Shown: positions 44,139 through 52,424, numbered from the stretch's first letter. The stretch: DNA of 64,000 bases from Shimazuella kribbensis DSM 45090 (GCF_000428065.1 NZ_KE386621.1:1-64000); one strand, 5' to 3'. Translations and numbers: made by a program. Notes: generated by a model from the letters alone, not told the origin.

Positions 44139-45581
44139 TCATTCCTCTAAGAGTTGAAGAAGCCATTTTTTAAAGTTGATCAATCTTAAATGTTCAGGAG
44201 CTTGTTTTATACCAGTTACTATCATTGGGACAAGTGAGTCCAAATGATGCAGGGAGCCATGTGATGCTCCTTTGTGTTTTGGTGAACCTTGGCCAACAAT
44301 TTCATATCCTGGAGAAACAGTGACTACTACAGATCGATCATTTGAAGTAAGTGTACCTGCTAATCGAGACAAAGCATCAGGATAGATGCCATACTGAATT
44401 TTTTGTTCATCAAGGGTTAAATCAAGTATAGAGATGTCTCCTTCTAAGTGCCATTTTTGTTCATATTCATCTAAATAGTCTCCATCCGGTCGGAAACTAA
44501 GTATTCCATCTGTCTGTCCACTTACGACATGAATCCAGCCATCTGATTCTTGCCAGGCGATTACATCTAATTTTTTTTCAGTTTTACATAAACGGACAAC
44601 ATCACGGTAAGATATCTCTTCATCTAAAATGTTTATATAGCTCATGCGTTCGTTAACACATAGGATGAGTTGATCTTGAGATTTTGCAATATCTCGAGAC
44701 AATGGCATGATAGAATAGGGATGTAGTATTTTACGCAAGTCTACGTAGGTATCTTTCTGGACCATATTGGTCTGTCCGCTATCCCCAAGTACAATGAAGC
44801 TACATATTTGGATTGCTTCTTCCCAAGAACCAAATGCATCTAAAATGGATGCAATTTGATTATCTGCTTTCATGATTCCTTTTCCTTCTGAGGTTCCTTT
44901 TTTGTGTACAATGATGTCATTTCCTGGGAAATATACAAGTGAAAGAGAAGGTAATTTGTCTTTTTTTATCAGGGAAATAATCTCCATGGATGAAAATTGA
45001 TCATTTACGCCAAATTGAGACAACATACTTTTTGGATTGGATCGCTTATCTAAGGTGTGAATAGAACCGTATGAAAAGATGGGAGGAGCCTCTGTGCGAA
45101 TTTTTCTAGGCAACAATCCAGTTAACCATGTAATCCAAGGAGGACGTAATTCAGTATGGTCCTTTCCTCGATAGACCATGGCATTAATGGAAGCAGTAGG
45201 TTTGTTTGTTTCTTCGTGAATGGTTTTAACATCTTTGCTAATTAATTTTTGATTTAACTGCAACATTGCAGCTTGAAGAACTCGTTTTACTCCAAACAAA
45301 AAAATTTCTTTTGGACCAGTGCCGAAATTGACAACACGTTTCTCTTTTTGATTGTAATATGTAAGGCCATAGATACCATGTATATTAGGCGGTTCACCTG
45401 TTAACATGGTGGTATCAATCGAGACAGACATAGTAGGGAATGTACTGACAACCTTTGGGAAATATGTTCCATTATCACGTAGAAACTGCAAAGTAGGGGC
45501 TCGACCAGCTTGGATTTCTTCCTGTAAAGGAGCATCCATGAGAGAATCAATCAATAGGCATATAATTGGTTTATGTATAAT
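44139..45581 (-). CDS. Type I phosphodiesterase/nucleotide pyrophosphatase family protein
   Basis: About 480 residues of the alkaline-phosphatase superfamily. KPIICLLIDSLMD (metal-binding Asp) starts the fold, FPTMSVSIDTTMLTGEPP carries the nucleophile Thr region, and GASHGSLHHLDSLVPMIVTG has the distal metal-binding histidine. I start it at an ATT (45581) because AGGAGG is 7 nt upstream and the residues before the TTG at 45554 belong to the conserved first strand. No ATG, GTG or TTG lies between. First of three leftward genes. Confidence 0.75.
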   Translation of the reverse strand: MIHKPIICLLIDSLMDAPLQEEIQAGRAPTLQFLRDNGTYFPKVVSTFPTMSVSIDTTMLTGEPPNIHGIYGLTYYNQKEKRVVNFGTGPKEIFLFGVKRVLQAAMLQLNQKLISKDVKTIHEETNKPTASINAMVYRGKDHTELRPPWITWLTGLLPRKIRTEAPPIFSYGSIHTLDKRSNPKSMLSQFGVNDQFSSMEIISLIKKDKLPSLSLVYFPGNDIIVHKKGTSEGKGIMKADNQIASILDAFGSWEEAIQICSFIVLGDSGQTNMVQKDTYVDLRKILHPYSIMPLSRDIAKSQDQLILCVNERMSYINILDEEISYRDVVRLCKTEKKLDVIAWQESDGWIHVVSGQTDGILSFRPDGDYLDEYEQKWHLEGDISILDLTLDEQKIQYGIYPDALSRLAGTLTSNDRSVVVTVSPGYEIVGQGSPKHKGASHGSLHHLDSLVPMIVTGIKQAPEHLRLINFKKWLLQLLEE

Positions 45582-45660
45582 GAATGTACCTCCTTCATCT
45601 GTTTATCCATATATTTTATCATTTCACTAAAAAATTCCTTCTATGTAAAGGATGATTCCG

Positions 45661-46854
45661 ATGGATTTTCTTGCGAAAATTCCGAAAGAAGAAATAATAG
45701 CTCGAATAACCCTTTTGCAAACACAATTGAGATACCAATCTCTTTCAGCTGCCCTTCTTACGCAGAATGTTGATATTTTTTATTACACGGGGTCGATGCA
45801 AAATGGTTTACTTTATGTTCCACAAACAGGGGAACCTATTTTTTATGTAAAAAAAAGCGTAGTACGTGCGAAAGAAGAGAGCAAGGTAAAGGTTGAACCT
45901 TTAGGAAGAAGGAGAACTTTGGGAGAGCGAATGATCGAGACATTTGGCAAGCCTGTTTCGATCGGTTTGGAATTGGATGTATTGCCTTATCAATTGGCTG
46001 TTCGTTATCAAAACATGTTACAAGCACAAATTGTTGATCTTTCTCCAGTCATCCGACATCAACGGTCGATCAAATCTGAGTATGAACAAACACAAATTGA
46101 AGAAGCTGCTAAACTGGTGGATCAAGTCATTCAATTATTACCAACTTGGATTTCAACAGATCTTACAGAAGTAGAACTAGCTGCAAAAATAGAGTATTAC
46201 TTACGTGTGAATGGCAATATCAATCTCAATCGCATGAGGGGATATAATCAAGAACTTTCACTTGGGATGATCACTTCGGGAGCTGCGGCTGCTACACCGA
46301 CTTATTTTGATGGACCGGCTGGAGGACTAGGATTGACAGTAGCTAGTCCTCAAGGGGCAAGTCAGAAAAAATTAGCAAAAAATGAACCTATTTTACTCGA
46401 TTTCAGTACAGTAGTTGAAGGGTATATGATCGATCAAACACGTATGGCAGTCATTGGATCATTGGATTCGGATTTGGAGCAAGCTTATCAAGTGAGCCAA
46501 CATATTTTGAGAGAAGTCGAAAAAATCGGTGTACCAGGCACTCCTTGTGAAAATTTGTATCTACATGCGCTAAAAATGGTGAAAGAATCAGGCTTACAAG
46601 ATTACTTTATGGGATTCGGAGACGATCAAGCGAAATTTTTGGGTCATGGAGTAGGATTGGAGATTGATGAATTACCTATCTTAGCAAATGGTTTCAAACA
46701 ACCATTACAAGAAAATATGGTGATTGCAATAGAACCAAAGTTTACGTTTCCTGATAGAGGAGTAATTGGGATAGAGAATACATATGTGGTAAAGAAGGAA
46801 GGACTAAAATCACTATCCATCTCAAATGAGGACATTTTAAAAATAGGAGAATGA
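45661..46854 (+). CDS. M24 family metallopeptidase (Xaa-Pro peptidase-like)
   Basis: 397 residues from the ATG at 45661, behind AAAGGATG. An N-terminal creatinase-like domain (about 1-140) is followed by the pita-bread domain with the metal ligands: LLDFSTVVEGYMIDQTRM (two Asp), GHGVGLEIDE (His), MVIAIEPKF (Glu) and GIENTYVV (Glu). Cleaves N-terminal Xaa-Pro peptide bonds. Divergent from the phosphodiesterase gene, about 80 nt apart. Confidence 0.9.
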   Translation: MDFLAKIPKEEIIARITLLQTQLRYQSLSAALLTQNVDIFYYTGSMQNGLLYVPQTGEPIFYVKKSVVRAKEESKVKVEPLGRRRTLGERMIETFGKPVSIGLELDVLPYQLAVRYQNMLQAQIVDLSPVIRHQRSIKSEYEQTQIEEAAKLVDQVIQLLPTWISTDLTEVELAAKIEYYLRVNGNINLNRMRGYNQELSLGMITSGAAAATPTYFDGPAGGLGLTVASPQGASQKKLAKNEPILLDFSTVVEGYMIDQTRMAVIGSLDSDLEQAYQVSQHILREVEKIGVPGTPCENLYLHALKMVKESGLQDYFMGFGDDQAKFLGHGVGLEIDELPILANGFKQPLQENMVIAIEPKFTFPDRGVIGIENTYVVKKEGLKSLSISNEDILKIGE

Positions 46855-46927
46855 TATATTCCTATTTTTCTAAAAACAAATTACAATATGATTATACACC
46901 GTTTTCTACTGGAGAAAAGGGAATCAC

Positions 46928-47308
46928 ATGTCTGCTCTGATGGGAATGTATGGAGGAAAGCTGCTCATCCTGTTCGACGAAAAGATCTCTCCTGGATGGC
47001 ACGAGCTAAATGGTGTCTACGACGGGGAAATCCGGTTTCGTGGCAAGTCAGAAAGTTCCCCTCAGCTCGAAACGTCTGACGCTTCGCTGAGGGTCACCAG
47101 TTCGCTTCAGCTCTCTACGGGTGTCTGCATTTCCGGAACGATGTGTTTCGGTGATGCTGGTGTCCAGTTCGAGGACCCTGAGCCGAATGTCAAGATCATC
47201 GACCGTCAGGTGATCCTCAAGCAGGGAGTCTGTGTGCCGTGGGACGTCCTCTTCGGGCCGGATCTGGAGAAACTGATCCATACTCTCGTGGACACCTATT
47301 CCCAGTAG
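46928..47308 (+). CDS. GC-rich orphan gene, unknown function
   Basis: 126 residues, preceded by AAAAGGG and an ATG. Codon third positions are mostly G or C (CTC, ATC, GTC, AAG), unlike the AT-rich neighbours, which makes recent transfer likely. Predicted beta-rich and acidic, with cysteines at about 71, 77, 101 (STGVCISGTMCFGDAG). Family not recognised. Two tandem hairpins follow at 47315-47355. Confidence 0.6.
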   Translation: MSALMGMYGGKLLILFDEKISPGWHELNGVYDGEIRFRGKSESSPQLETSDASLRVTSSLQLSTGVCISGTMCFGDAGVQFEDPEPNVKIIDRQVILKQGVCVPWDVLFGPDLEKLIHTLVDTYSQ

Positions 47309-47314
47309 AACAAA

Positions 47315-47355
47315 GCTAGAGGTATCTCTAGCCTGCGCCCGTTTCAACCGGGCGC
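47315..47355 (+). terminator. Two tandem hairpins after the GC-rich orphan
   Basis: GCTAGAG/CTCTAGC (47315-47332) and GCGCCCG/CGGGCGC (47335-47355). The second is GC-rich but has no clear T run, so termination is likely but unproven. Confidence 0.5.
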
Positions 47356-47516
47356 CCTGAATGTTTCCAGTGCTCCTATATATCCCTAATCCCCTATATA
47401 TTCGCCTAATTTTTCTTTTTTGCTTTCACCCATAGGTATGTGGTCTCATAAGATAACTTGACTGAATCCCTGACCCTCATATCCAAATGCTCGAGCAAGG
47501 AAGGGTGGCATAGAAG

Positions 47517-47708
47517 TTGCACAATCAGAAGGGGAAAACCCTGCTTACCAATCGGGAGAGGGAAGTATTTGAGTTATTGGTTCAAGATAAAACCACCAAA
47601 GACATCGCAGGTCAATTGTTTATCAGTGAGAAAACCGTTCGTAACCACATCAGCAATGTGATATGTACCTTTTGCAAAATTTTTGAAGAAATAAAAATCC
47701 CAATGTAG
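47517..47708 (+). pseudogene. gerE: Truncated gerE (LuxR-type HTH)
   Basis: The frame from TTG 47517 gives LLTNREREVFELLVQDKTT and LFISEKTVRNHISN, closely matching Bacillus GerE, the late spore-coat regulator. GerE is about 74 residues; here the recognition helix is intact, but after NHISN the sequence diverges (ICTFCKIFEE), so the C-terminal dimerisation helix is lost. A terminator follows at once. Either a decayed copy or a recently frame-broken gene; an intact gerE elsewhere is expected. Confidence 0.7.
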
Positions 47709-47733
47709 AGGGTCCCTTTGCATTGGGATTTTG
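47693..47733. terminator. Intrinsic terminator after truncated gerE
   Basis: Stem AAAATCCCAATG/GCATTGGGATTTT around an internal GGG/CCC pair. Confidence 0.75.
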
Positions 47734-47983
47734 AATGTTTAATTATTATGTAGTGTTAACTAAGGTGAAATCAAGAGGGATGCGTAACTGCTATCAGCTA
47801 CGATCCGTATTGGTTTTTTTCCTCAGGTAAAGAATTCGAAAGATAAGATTTTGAAATGGTTATGGGTACACCGTCTTTATATGAGTCGGAATATTCCTAC
47901 TATTTTTATCGATGCAAATATTAAATAAGACATGCTTTTATGCATTGAATGTCTGCATACATTGAATGGGAGGGGTGATTAGT

Positions 47984-48151
47984 TTGAAGAAATCAAAACT
48001 AAGTGTAGGTAAATAAATATACGGAGCAAAAGATATCAAACAAGCTTTTTACGAAGCATTTGCACCGTATTTCGAACAAAACAATATGCACCCTGCAAGG
48101 TTTGTAAGTTGGATCACACAAGAGCCCAAAAAACATGTGGGGAGTAGTTAG
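47984..48151 (+). pseudogene. Small ORF with in-frame TAA, unknown
   Basis: GGGAGGGGTG precedes a TTG at 47984. The frame gives KKSKLSVGK, a TAA, then IYGAKDIKQAFYEAFAPYFE and FVSWITQEPKKH before a final TAG. Coding style fits the host across the stop, so it appears to be a gene with a nonsense mutation. Family not recognised. Confidence 0.35.
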
Positions 48152-48517
48152 CCCCTTTTTTGCTAGAGATTTGGACAAGCAGAGGAAAGGGGATAAAGTG
48201 GGGCAGGGTTGGAAAAATCACCCGACTACGTGTACAGCTCATTGAGGATACCCGCCGAGACCTTTTTGATGATGACGATTATAACAAACAAATTAACCAA
48301 TCAATAGAAAGGGCTAACAAAGATAAAGAGAAAAAAGAAGAAAAGAAAAAAATGAAGGAGATGTATTCCATTCTTAACTCTAAAGTAACAGGATAGATAG
48401 GTTTATATCTTCCAATCGCTTTAATGGTCCAGTGACATGTCTCATGTGATGAGATTCATTATTTTGATCAGAATGGGCACACTTTTTACATAGACAATAT
48501 GTAAAAAGTGGAGCAAA
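48152..48517. other. Region with a weak charged ORF
   Basis: A 78-residue frame at 48160-48396 from a poor start is very rich in K, E and D (ERANKDKEKKEEKKKM), but has no ribosome-binding site and no family. I would not annotate it as a gene with confidence. Confidence 0.3.
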
Positions 48518-49258
48518 ATGAAAATGAAAATGAAATGGTTATGGTTCGGTTTTTTTATGATTTTAGGAATAAGTAGTATAAGGCTTTTTAACCACCCTAA
48601 TATCTATGCTGATGGTCCCCCTCATGATCGAAAATATTATGAGAAACACCATAAAATAACTTGGGAAAAACCAACACAAAAAAAATGGATTGCTCTTACA
48701 TTTGATGATGGCCCTAGTTCAAACGTAACACAAGAAATTTTACAGGTCCTTCAACAATATCAAGCAAAAGCTACTTTTTTTTGTTTAGGCTACAAAGTAC
48801 AACGGTATCCAGAGATAGCTAGACAAGTGGTTTCGGAAGGACATGAAATAGCAAACCATACATTCCATCATAAATCAATGAATAATTTGTCCAAAAGGAA
48901 ACTGGAGAGCGAAATTGAGATGACTCAAAAGGTGATTTTTCAAACAACTGGAATGCAGCCAAAGTTATTTCGTCCTCCAGAAGGGGTATATACAAATCAA
49001 TTGATTGAAACCGTGCAAAAACACCAACTTCAATTGATCATGTGGAGTTGGGATCAAGATACAAAAGACTGGAGTAAAAAACGAAGAAAATCAGTTATCG
49101 TAAATAAAGTGATCAAAAATGCAAGTAATGGAGATATTGTGTTGTTCCATGATACTCAAAGGAAGACCGTATTGGCTTTGAAAGAAATTCTTCCAGAATT
49201 AAAAAAACAAGGATATCAATTTGTGACTGTTTCTCAGTTATTGCACGCAAATGACTAA
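48518..49258 (+). CDS. Polysaccharide deacetylase, carbohydrate esterase 4
   Basis: 246 residues with an N-terminal signal/anchor (about 7-25). CE4 motifs: MT1 TFDDGPSS, MT2 HEIANHTFHH with the zinc histidines, MT3 RPPEGVY, MT4 WSWDQDTKDW and MT5 IVLFHDT. Deacetylates N-acetylglucosamine or muramic acid in peptidoglycan or chitin-like polymer; close to PdaA/YheN types. GTGGAG precedes the ATG. Monocistronic. Confidence 0.88.
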   Translation: MKMKMKWLWFGFFMILGISSIRLFNHPNIYADGPPHDRKYYEKHHKITWEKPTQKKWIALTFDDGPSSNVTQEILQVLQQYQAKATFFCLGYKVQRYPEIARQVVSEGHEIANHTFHHKSMNNLSKRKLESEIEMTQKVIFQTTGMQPKLFRPPEGVYTNQLIETVQKHQLQLIMWSWDQDTKDWSKKRRKSVIVNKVIKNASNGDIVLFHDTQRKTVLALKEILPELKKQGYQFVTVSQLLHAND

Positions 49259-49261
49259 GGT

Positions 49262-49445
49262 ATGGCGACTGATGAGGGCCACTCTGGAGGTATTTCCACT
49301 TTTGGAGTTACCTCGGCCTGCAAGGATTTGAGCCACTCTTTAGATGGCCTAGAACCAGCAACTCTCGCCTGAGGGGTAACGGAACCATATACTGGAATCT
49401 ATCTGACGGACTAGGGCAGGAACCGTCCCACTACCCCGTTTAGTT
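49262..49445 (+). other. GC-rich structured segment holding 55-nt element copy B
   Basis: 49348-49402 repeats the asnB-leader element (44/55 identical, no gap). Upstream, GGAGGTA/TACCTC around 49289-49314 forms a hairpin; overall G+C is higher than in the flanks. No coding frame with a start was found on either strand (the minus frame IPVYGSVTPQARVAGSRP has no start and stops upstream). Confidence 0.5.
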
Positions 49446-49452
49446 AGATAAG

Positions 49453-49818
49453 TTATTCATTGGAAAGATCGTCAATCGCTTGAACAGCTAGTTCCAGTGC
49501 TTTCATTCTTCTTTCTAAAAGCGTTTTTTGGGGACTACCTGCCTTTGACTTAGCATAACTGTTCTCAATTGATGGAAATAAACCAGTAAGAACATTGCGA
49601 GCTTCCGCTAAATATTCCTGAGTGTAGTGATGAGGTTTTTGATTCCAAACGTTTTCTAGTATAGCTAAGCCGATGTAAATAGCTTTGAGTCGTTTCTTTA
49701 CTAAGGTCGTATTTGCGCCTTTCTGAGTCATCTGGGACAAGGCATTTTCGAGTTTACTAATTGTCGATTGTAAAGATTTTATTGATTCCAATTTATCTAC
49801 ATTTGATACGTTTTCCAT
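49453..49818 (-). CDS. Hypothetical helical protein with internal repeat
   Basis: 121 residues, soluble, strongly helical. Two similar helical segments, KKRLKAIYIGLAILENVW (about 65-82) and ERRMKALELAVQAIDDL (about 101-117), suggest an internal duplication. No signal peptide. Family not recognised. A reasonable ribosome-binding site (AAAGGACAG) precedes the ATG. Confidence 0.65.
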   Translation of the reverse strand: MENVSNVDKLESIKSLQSTISKLENALSQMTQKGANTTLVKKRLKAIYIGLAILENVWNQKPHHYTQEYLAEARNVLTGLFPSIENSYAKSKAGSPQKTLLERRMKALELAVQAIDDLSNE

Positions 49819-50009
49819 GTTAGCTGTCCTTTCGTCGTTTCTGATTATTTTTCTTGATATTTGATAAAATCGTTAAGAACCTGATTTTACTCGCAATATT
49901 TTAACACAAATAACCAACTAATCGGGATAGAACCAGCATCCAAACGGCGAACCCTAATTCCCCAACAATCGAAAAAGATCCTGTGGAAGAGAGCAGCAAC
50001 CCTGTCTTC

Positions 50010-50061
50010 AATAACAAACCACATGATCTCTAAGTGTATAGAGATCATGTGGTTTGTTATT
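50010..50061. terminator. Perfect long intrinsic hairpin
   Basis: Arms AATAACAAACCACATGATCT and its exact complement around a short loop. It lies 10 nt past the 28-residue leftward ORF and fits as its terminator. Confidence 0.8.
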
Positions 50062-50071
50062 ACTATTTATC

Positions 50072-50158
50072 TTAAAACAATATCGATCCAAGAGGCACCC
50101 ATCCGGCCACCGCAATCGTACAACAAAACATAGATAACAAAACGAAACTTCTTTTCAT
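50072..50158 (-). CDS. 28-residue hydrophobic peptide
   Basis: MKRSFVLLSMFCC continues into a hydrophobic core ending WVPLGSILF. GGGGTG lies five nt before the ATG and a perfect terminator follows directly. The K-R start plus a single hydrophobic run suggests a membrane peptide or the precursor of a secreted signal. No known family. Confidence 0.5.
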   Translation of the reverse strand: MKRSFVLLSMFCCTIAVAGWVPLGSILF

Positions 50159-50218
50159 TAAAACACCCCAATTTTAATATTTTGTTGATTCCGTCCCTTC
50201 TATTATCTTCTAAAAATT

Positions 50219-50458
50219 TTGAATTATCAACCGGATAAATTCAACTGTTGTCCAGAAATAATGAGCCAGAAAAAAAACCCTGATCGCGATCCAGATCACA
50301 GCTCAGATGGATTCAATGTCTGGGACGTGGATGACCATACCACCTATCAGGAGTTCCCTGACGGCAAACAATTCAAGGTGGAAAGTATTCGTTCACGAGA
50401 CCGAGTGACGGATCTCAATAACGGAACAACAACTACGGGATACTGGGAAAACTTCTAG
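50219..50458 (+). CDS. Small hypothetical hydrophilic protein
   Basis: 79 residues from TTG 50219, or 65 from the ATG at 50261. Rich in D, S and T, with SSDGFNVWDVDDHTTYQEF and a C-terminal GTTTTGYWENF. No signal peptide or known motif. The start is uncertain because no good ribosome-binding site is visible. Confidence 0.45.
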   Translation: MNYQPDKFNCCPEIMSQKKNPDRDPDHSSDGFNVWDVDDHTTYQEFPDGKQFKVESIRSRDRVTDLNNGTTTTGYWENF

Positions 50459-50756
50459 GTCCAAGGACCAGTTGCGAATTTCGAGACTGGTCCGCCTACT
50501 TTTACATCCCCAAATGGGACCATTCGATCAACTTCCTTTATGTAAAATGTTTAATATACGCCGTTCTGAACGAATTTTGTATATCTGATAATGTCATAGA
50601 TATATAAAGTGTAAAAATAGCATTATTTCCACCTGTACGCTTGTATGAGTGATAACAACAAAAAAAGCGATCGATTGATCGCTTCCCTTTATGTCATCGA
50701 GGCTGCACATATTGTATGATTAAGTTCCTAGTATTGTAAAAAGGGTGATTACAACA

Positions 50757-51059
50757 ATGACTAAATTCTTGATGCCCACTTCCGCCGAGACGCTAGATTT
50801 ATTGAATGCGATTGTTGATGAGATGATCGCTCAGTTCTCAATCACGCGTGCAGAGGCTGTTGCCAGAATTAACAAGTGTTGGCACAGAACGGATCTATCC
50901 TCAGAGGATGACCTTATCCTCCATGAAGACGAATATTACTGGGCTCTTGGCATTTATTTCGGAGACGTAAAAGATTGGAGCCCGGATGCCGATCGTTCTA
51001 CTTGGACTCCGCTGCCAAAGCCATCCCGTAACTCTGGCTATTGGACCATTGAAGAGTAG
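50757..51059 (+). CDS. Small hypothetical protein
   Basis: 100 residues from the ATG at 50757, behind AAAGGGTG. N-terminal helix (TLDLLNAIVDEMIAQFSITR) then an acidic W-rich C-terminus (KDWSPDADRSTWTPLPKP). Base composition is slightly richer in GC than nearby genes. Family not recognised; it could be an accessory or phage-like gene. Confidence 0.5.
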   Translation: MTKFLMPTSAETLDLLNAIVDEMIAQFSITRAEAVARINKCWHRTDLSSEDDLILHEDEYYWALGIYFGDVKDWSPDADRSTWTPLPKPSRNSGYWTIEE

Positions 51060-51064
51060 CCAAG

Positions 51065-51175
51065 TTCTTGCCCTTTGCTGAACTCGCTGGACTTAGCGAC
51101 ATTAATGTTACTCGTCGATACTCAAAATCCTCTGTTAACGAGTTAGAACAAGCTATTGAAAAAGTGTTTGGATAA
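51065..51175 (+). pseudogene. Tyrosine recombinase C-terminal fragment
   Basis: The 36-residue frame FAELAGLSDINVTRRYSKSS and NELEQAIEKV matches the end of XerC/XerD-type integrases, where the catalytic Tyr lies in the T-x-RY-S motif. No upstream part is present. Marks a decayed integrase and hence an old integrated element. Confidence 0.55.
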
Positions 51176-51233
51176 AATATGGAAATATTTTCAGATGTGG
51201 CCCCTCAAAGTGCTTTTGATGGCCGAACCCCTA

Positions 51234-51821
51234 CTATGGAGCTATATAACCTGGATCATTAACTGCTACATGCTTAAATTTGCCCTTTTTCCCATTTTTA
51301 TCTGAGTAAAAGCAAAATTGGAGATCATAATGTTTCTTGCCAGCTACAACATAGGAAACATAATATTCAAACTCTCCTTCATCATTCTGTTCAAACCACT
51401 CTTCATTTGCTTTACCGAACGTTTTTTTTACTTCATCGTATGTAACAGCACTATATCGTTTATCGCTGGTTTCCACATTAAATGCTGATTTTTGTTTCTC
51501 ATCATCAACAGAAAAATAAAAATTTGTAGAATGCTTGCTGTATTTTAAATCAAATTTCTTACTGTTTTTGTCAGGCTTTCCCCATTTTGCTTCAATGGCT
51601 CTACGAGAAGAACCAATACCCAAGTCCTTAGAAGTGATCACACGCCCTTGATCTGCCAATTTTTTGGTTTGAAGCAATAATTGTTTATGATTCTGTTTTT
51701 CTGATACTTGCATCGTATGTGTTTGTTCAGAAGCTTGTGCTCCATTTACATAGGAAAATCCAGTGATAAGTGTTCCAATCGCAAGTGTAGTAACCATGAT
51801 TTTTTTTACTGTTTTTTTCAT
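51234..51821 (-). CDS. Secreted DUF4309 protein (YjgB-like)
   Basis: 195 residues with a Sec signal peptide (TVKKIMVTTLAIGTLITGFS, cleavage after VNGAQA near 30). The DUF4309 core is visible as KDLGIGSSRRAIEAKWGKPD and a C-terminal FKHVAVNDPGYIAP. Extracellular or cell-wall role; B. subtilis YjgB is secreted. An ECF-like promoter with the same spacing as the asnB one lies upstream. Confidence 0.8.
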   Translation of the reverse strand: MKKTVKKIMVTTLAIGTLITGFSYVNGAQASEQTHTMQVSEKQNHKQLLLQTKKLADQGRVITSKDLGIGSSRRAIEAKWGKPDKNSKKFDLKYSKHSTNFYFSVDDEKQKSAFNVETSDKRYSAVTYDEVKKTFGKANEEWFEQNDEGEFEYYVSYVVAGKKHYDLQFCFYSDKNGKKGKFKHVAVNDPGYIAP

Positions 51822-51891
51822 TCTTTGTTCCCCTTAACGAGTTGTTATTTTCATGCTTTCATTTCACTTGCATTTATTTTATTGATCGTTC

Positions 51892-51919
51892 GTTTCGAAA
51901 AGATAGATAATTTGTTTCC
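51892..51919 (-). promoter_or_regulatory. Predicted ECF-sigma-type promoter of the DUF4309 gene
   Basis: On the minus strand GGAAAC (51919-51914), 16 nt, CGAAAC (51897-51892), exactly as before asnB. The conserved ATTTAGGAAACA and an upstream CAATTG block are also shared. Leader of about 60 nt. Confidence 0.55.
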
Positions 51920-52106
51920 TAAATGTAAATTGGCAATGTCCAATTGATGAACAAAGGGTCGATAAAATCAACAGGAAATATATCGGTCTATTTTTCATTT
52001 GTTGGTCAAACTAAGGTTCGTCGTTTGGTTGGCTGGTTCTACCCTGTATATCGCAAAGCATCTTGCAAACTGGAACTATTTGCAAGATGCCTTTTTATTT
52101 CATGGA

Positions 52107-52325
52107 TTATTTATTATGGTCAGGACAGGGTTGTGCATGACAGAATAACCCCCCATCCCTTCCAACTTCAGAGACGAGTGGCATCCCCATGGCCCCAATT
52201 TCTCTGATATCTCTAATTATTGTAGATCAAGGGATGTTAGATTCTCGCATGTTTTCAGAAATGGTAAAACGGGAGCGGTTGTTGATATATCTCACGATGA
52301 TATTAATCCGTTCCACTTTTTTCAT
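52107..52325 (-). pseudogene. YafY-type (DeoR-like HTH) regulator, truncated
   Basis: The minus frame from ATG 52325 reads KKVERINIIVRYINNRSRFT, an in-frame TGA after SNIP, then IIRDIREIGAMGMPL and VGRDGG. These are the helix-turn-helix of WYL-type YafY regulators, of which the WYL domain is missing. It is divergent from the GyrI-like gene, its probable former target. Confidence 0.7.
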
Positions 52326-52424
52326 CGAGACTCCTAAACAGTATCATTTTTTGACATGATTTGAGGCTATGATATACCTATCAAGCAAAGAAAACAATTC
52401 ATTAAAAAAAGGAAGGTTTTGAAT

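Noticed and set aside
48160-48396. Charged 78-residue ORF
   Set aside because: Low complexity, no ribosome-binding site, no homology.
49262-49410. Coding gene on the minus strand of the 55-nt element
   Set aside because: There is no start, stops lie upstream, and differences between the two copies fall at codon positions 1 and 2 rather than 3.
49262-49445. Possible tRNA on the minus strand, because of a CTCAAATC string
   Set aside because: No acceptor, D-arm or anticodon arm pairs around it, and the T-stem does not form.
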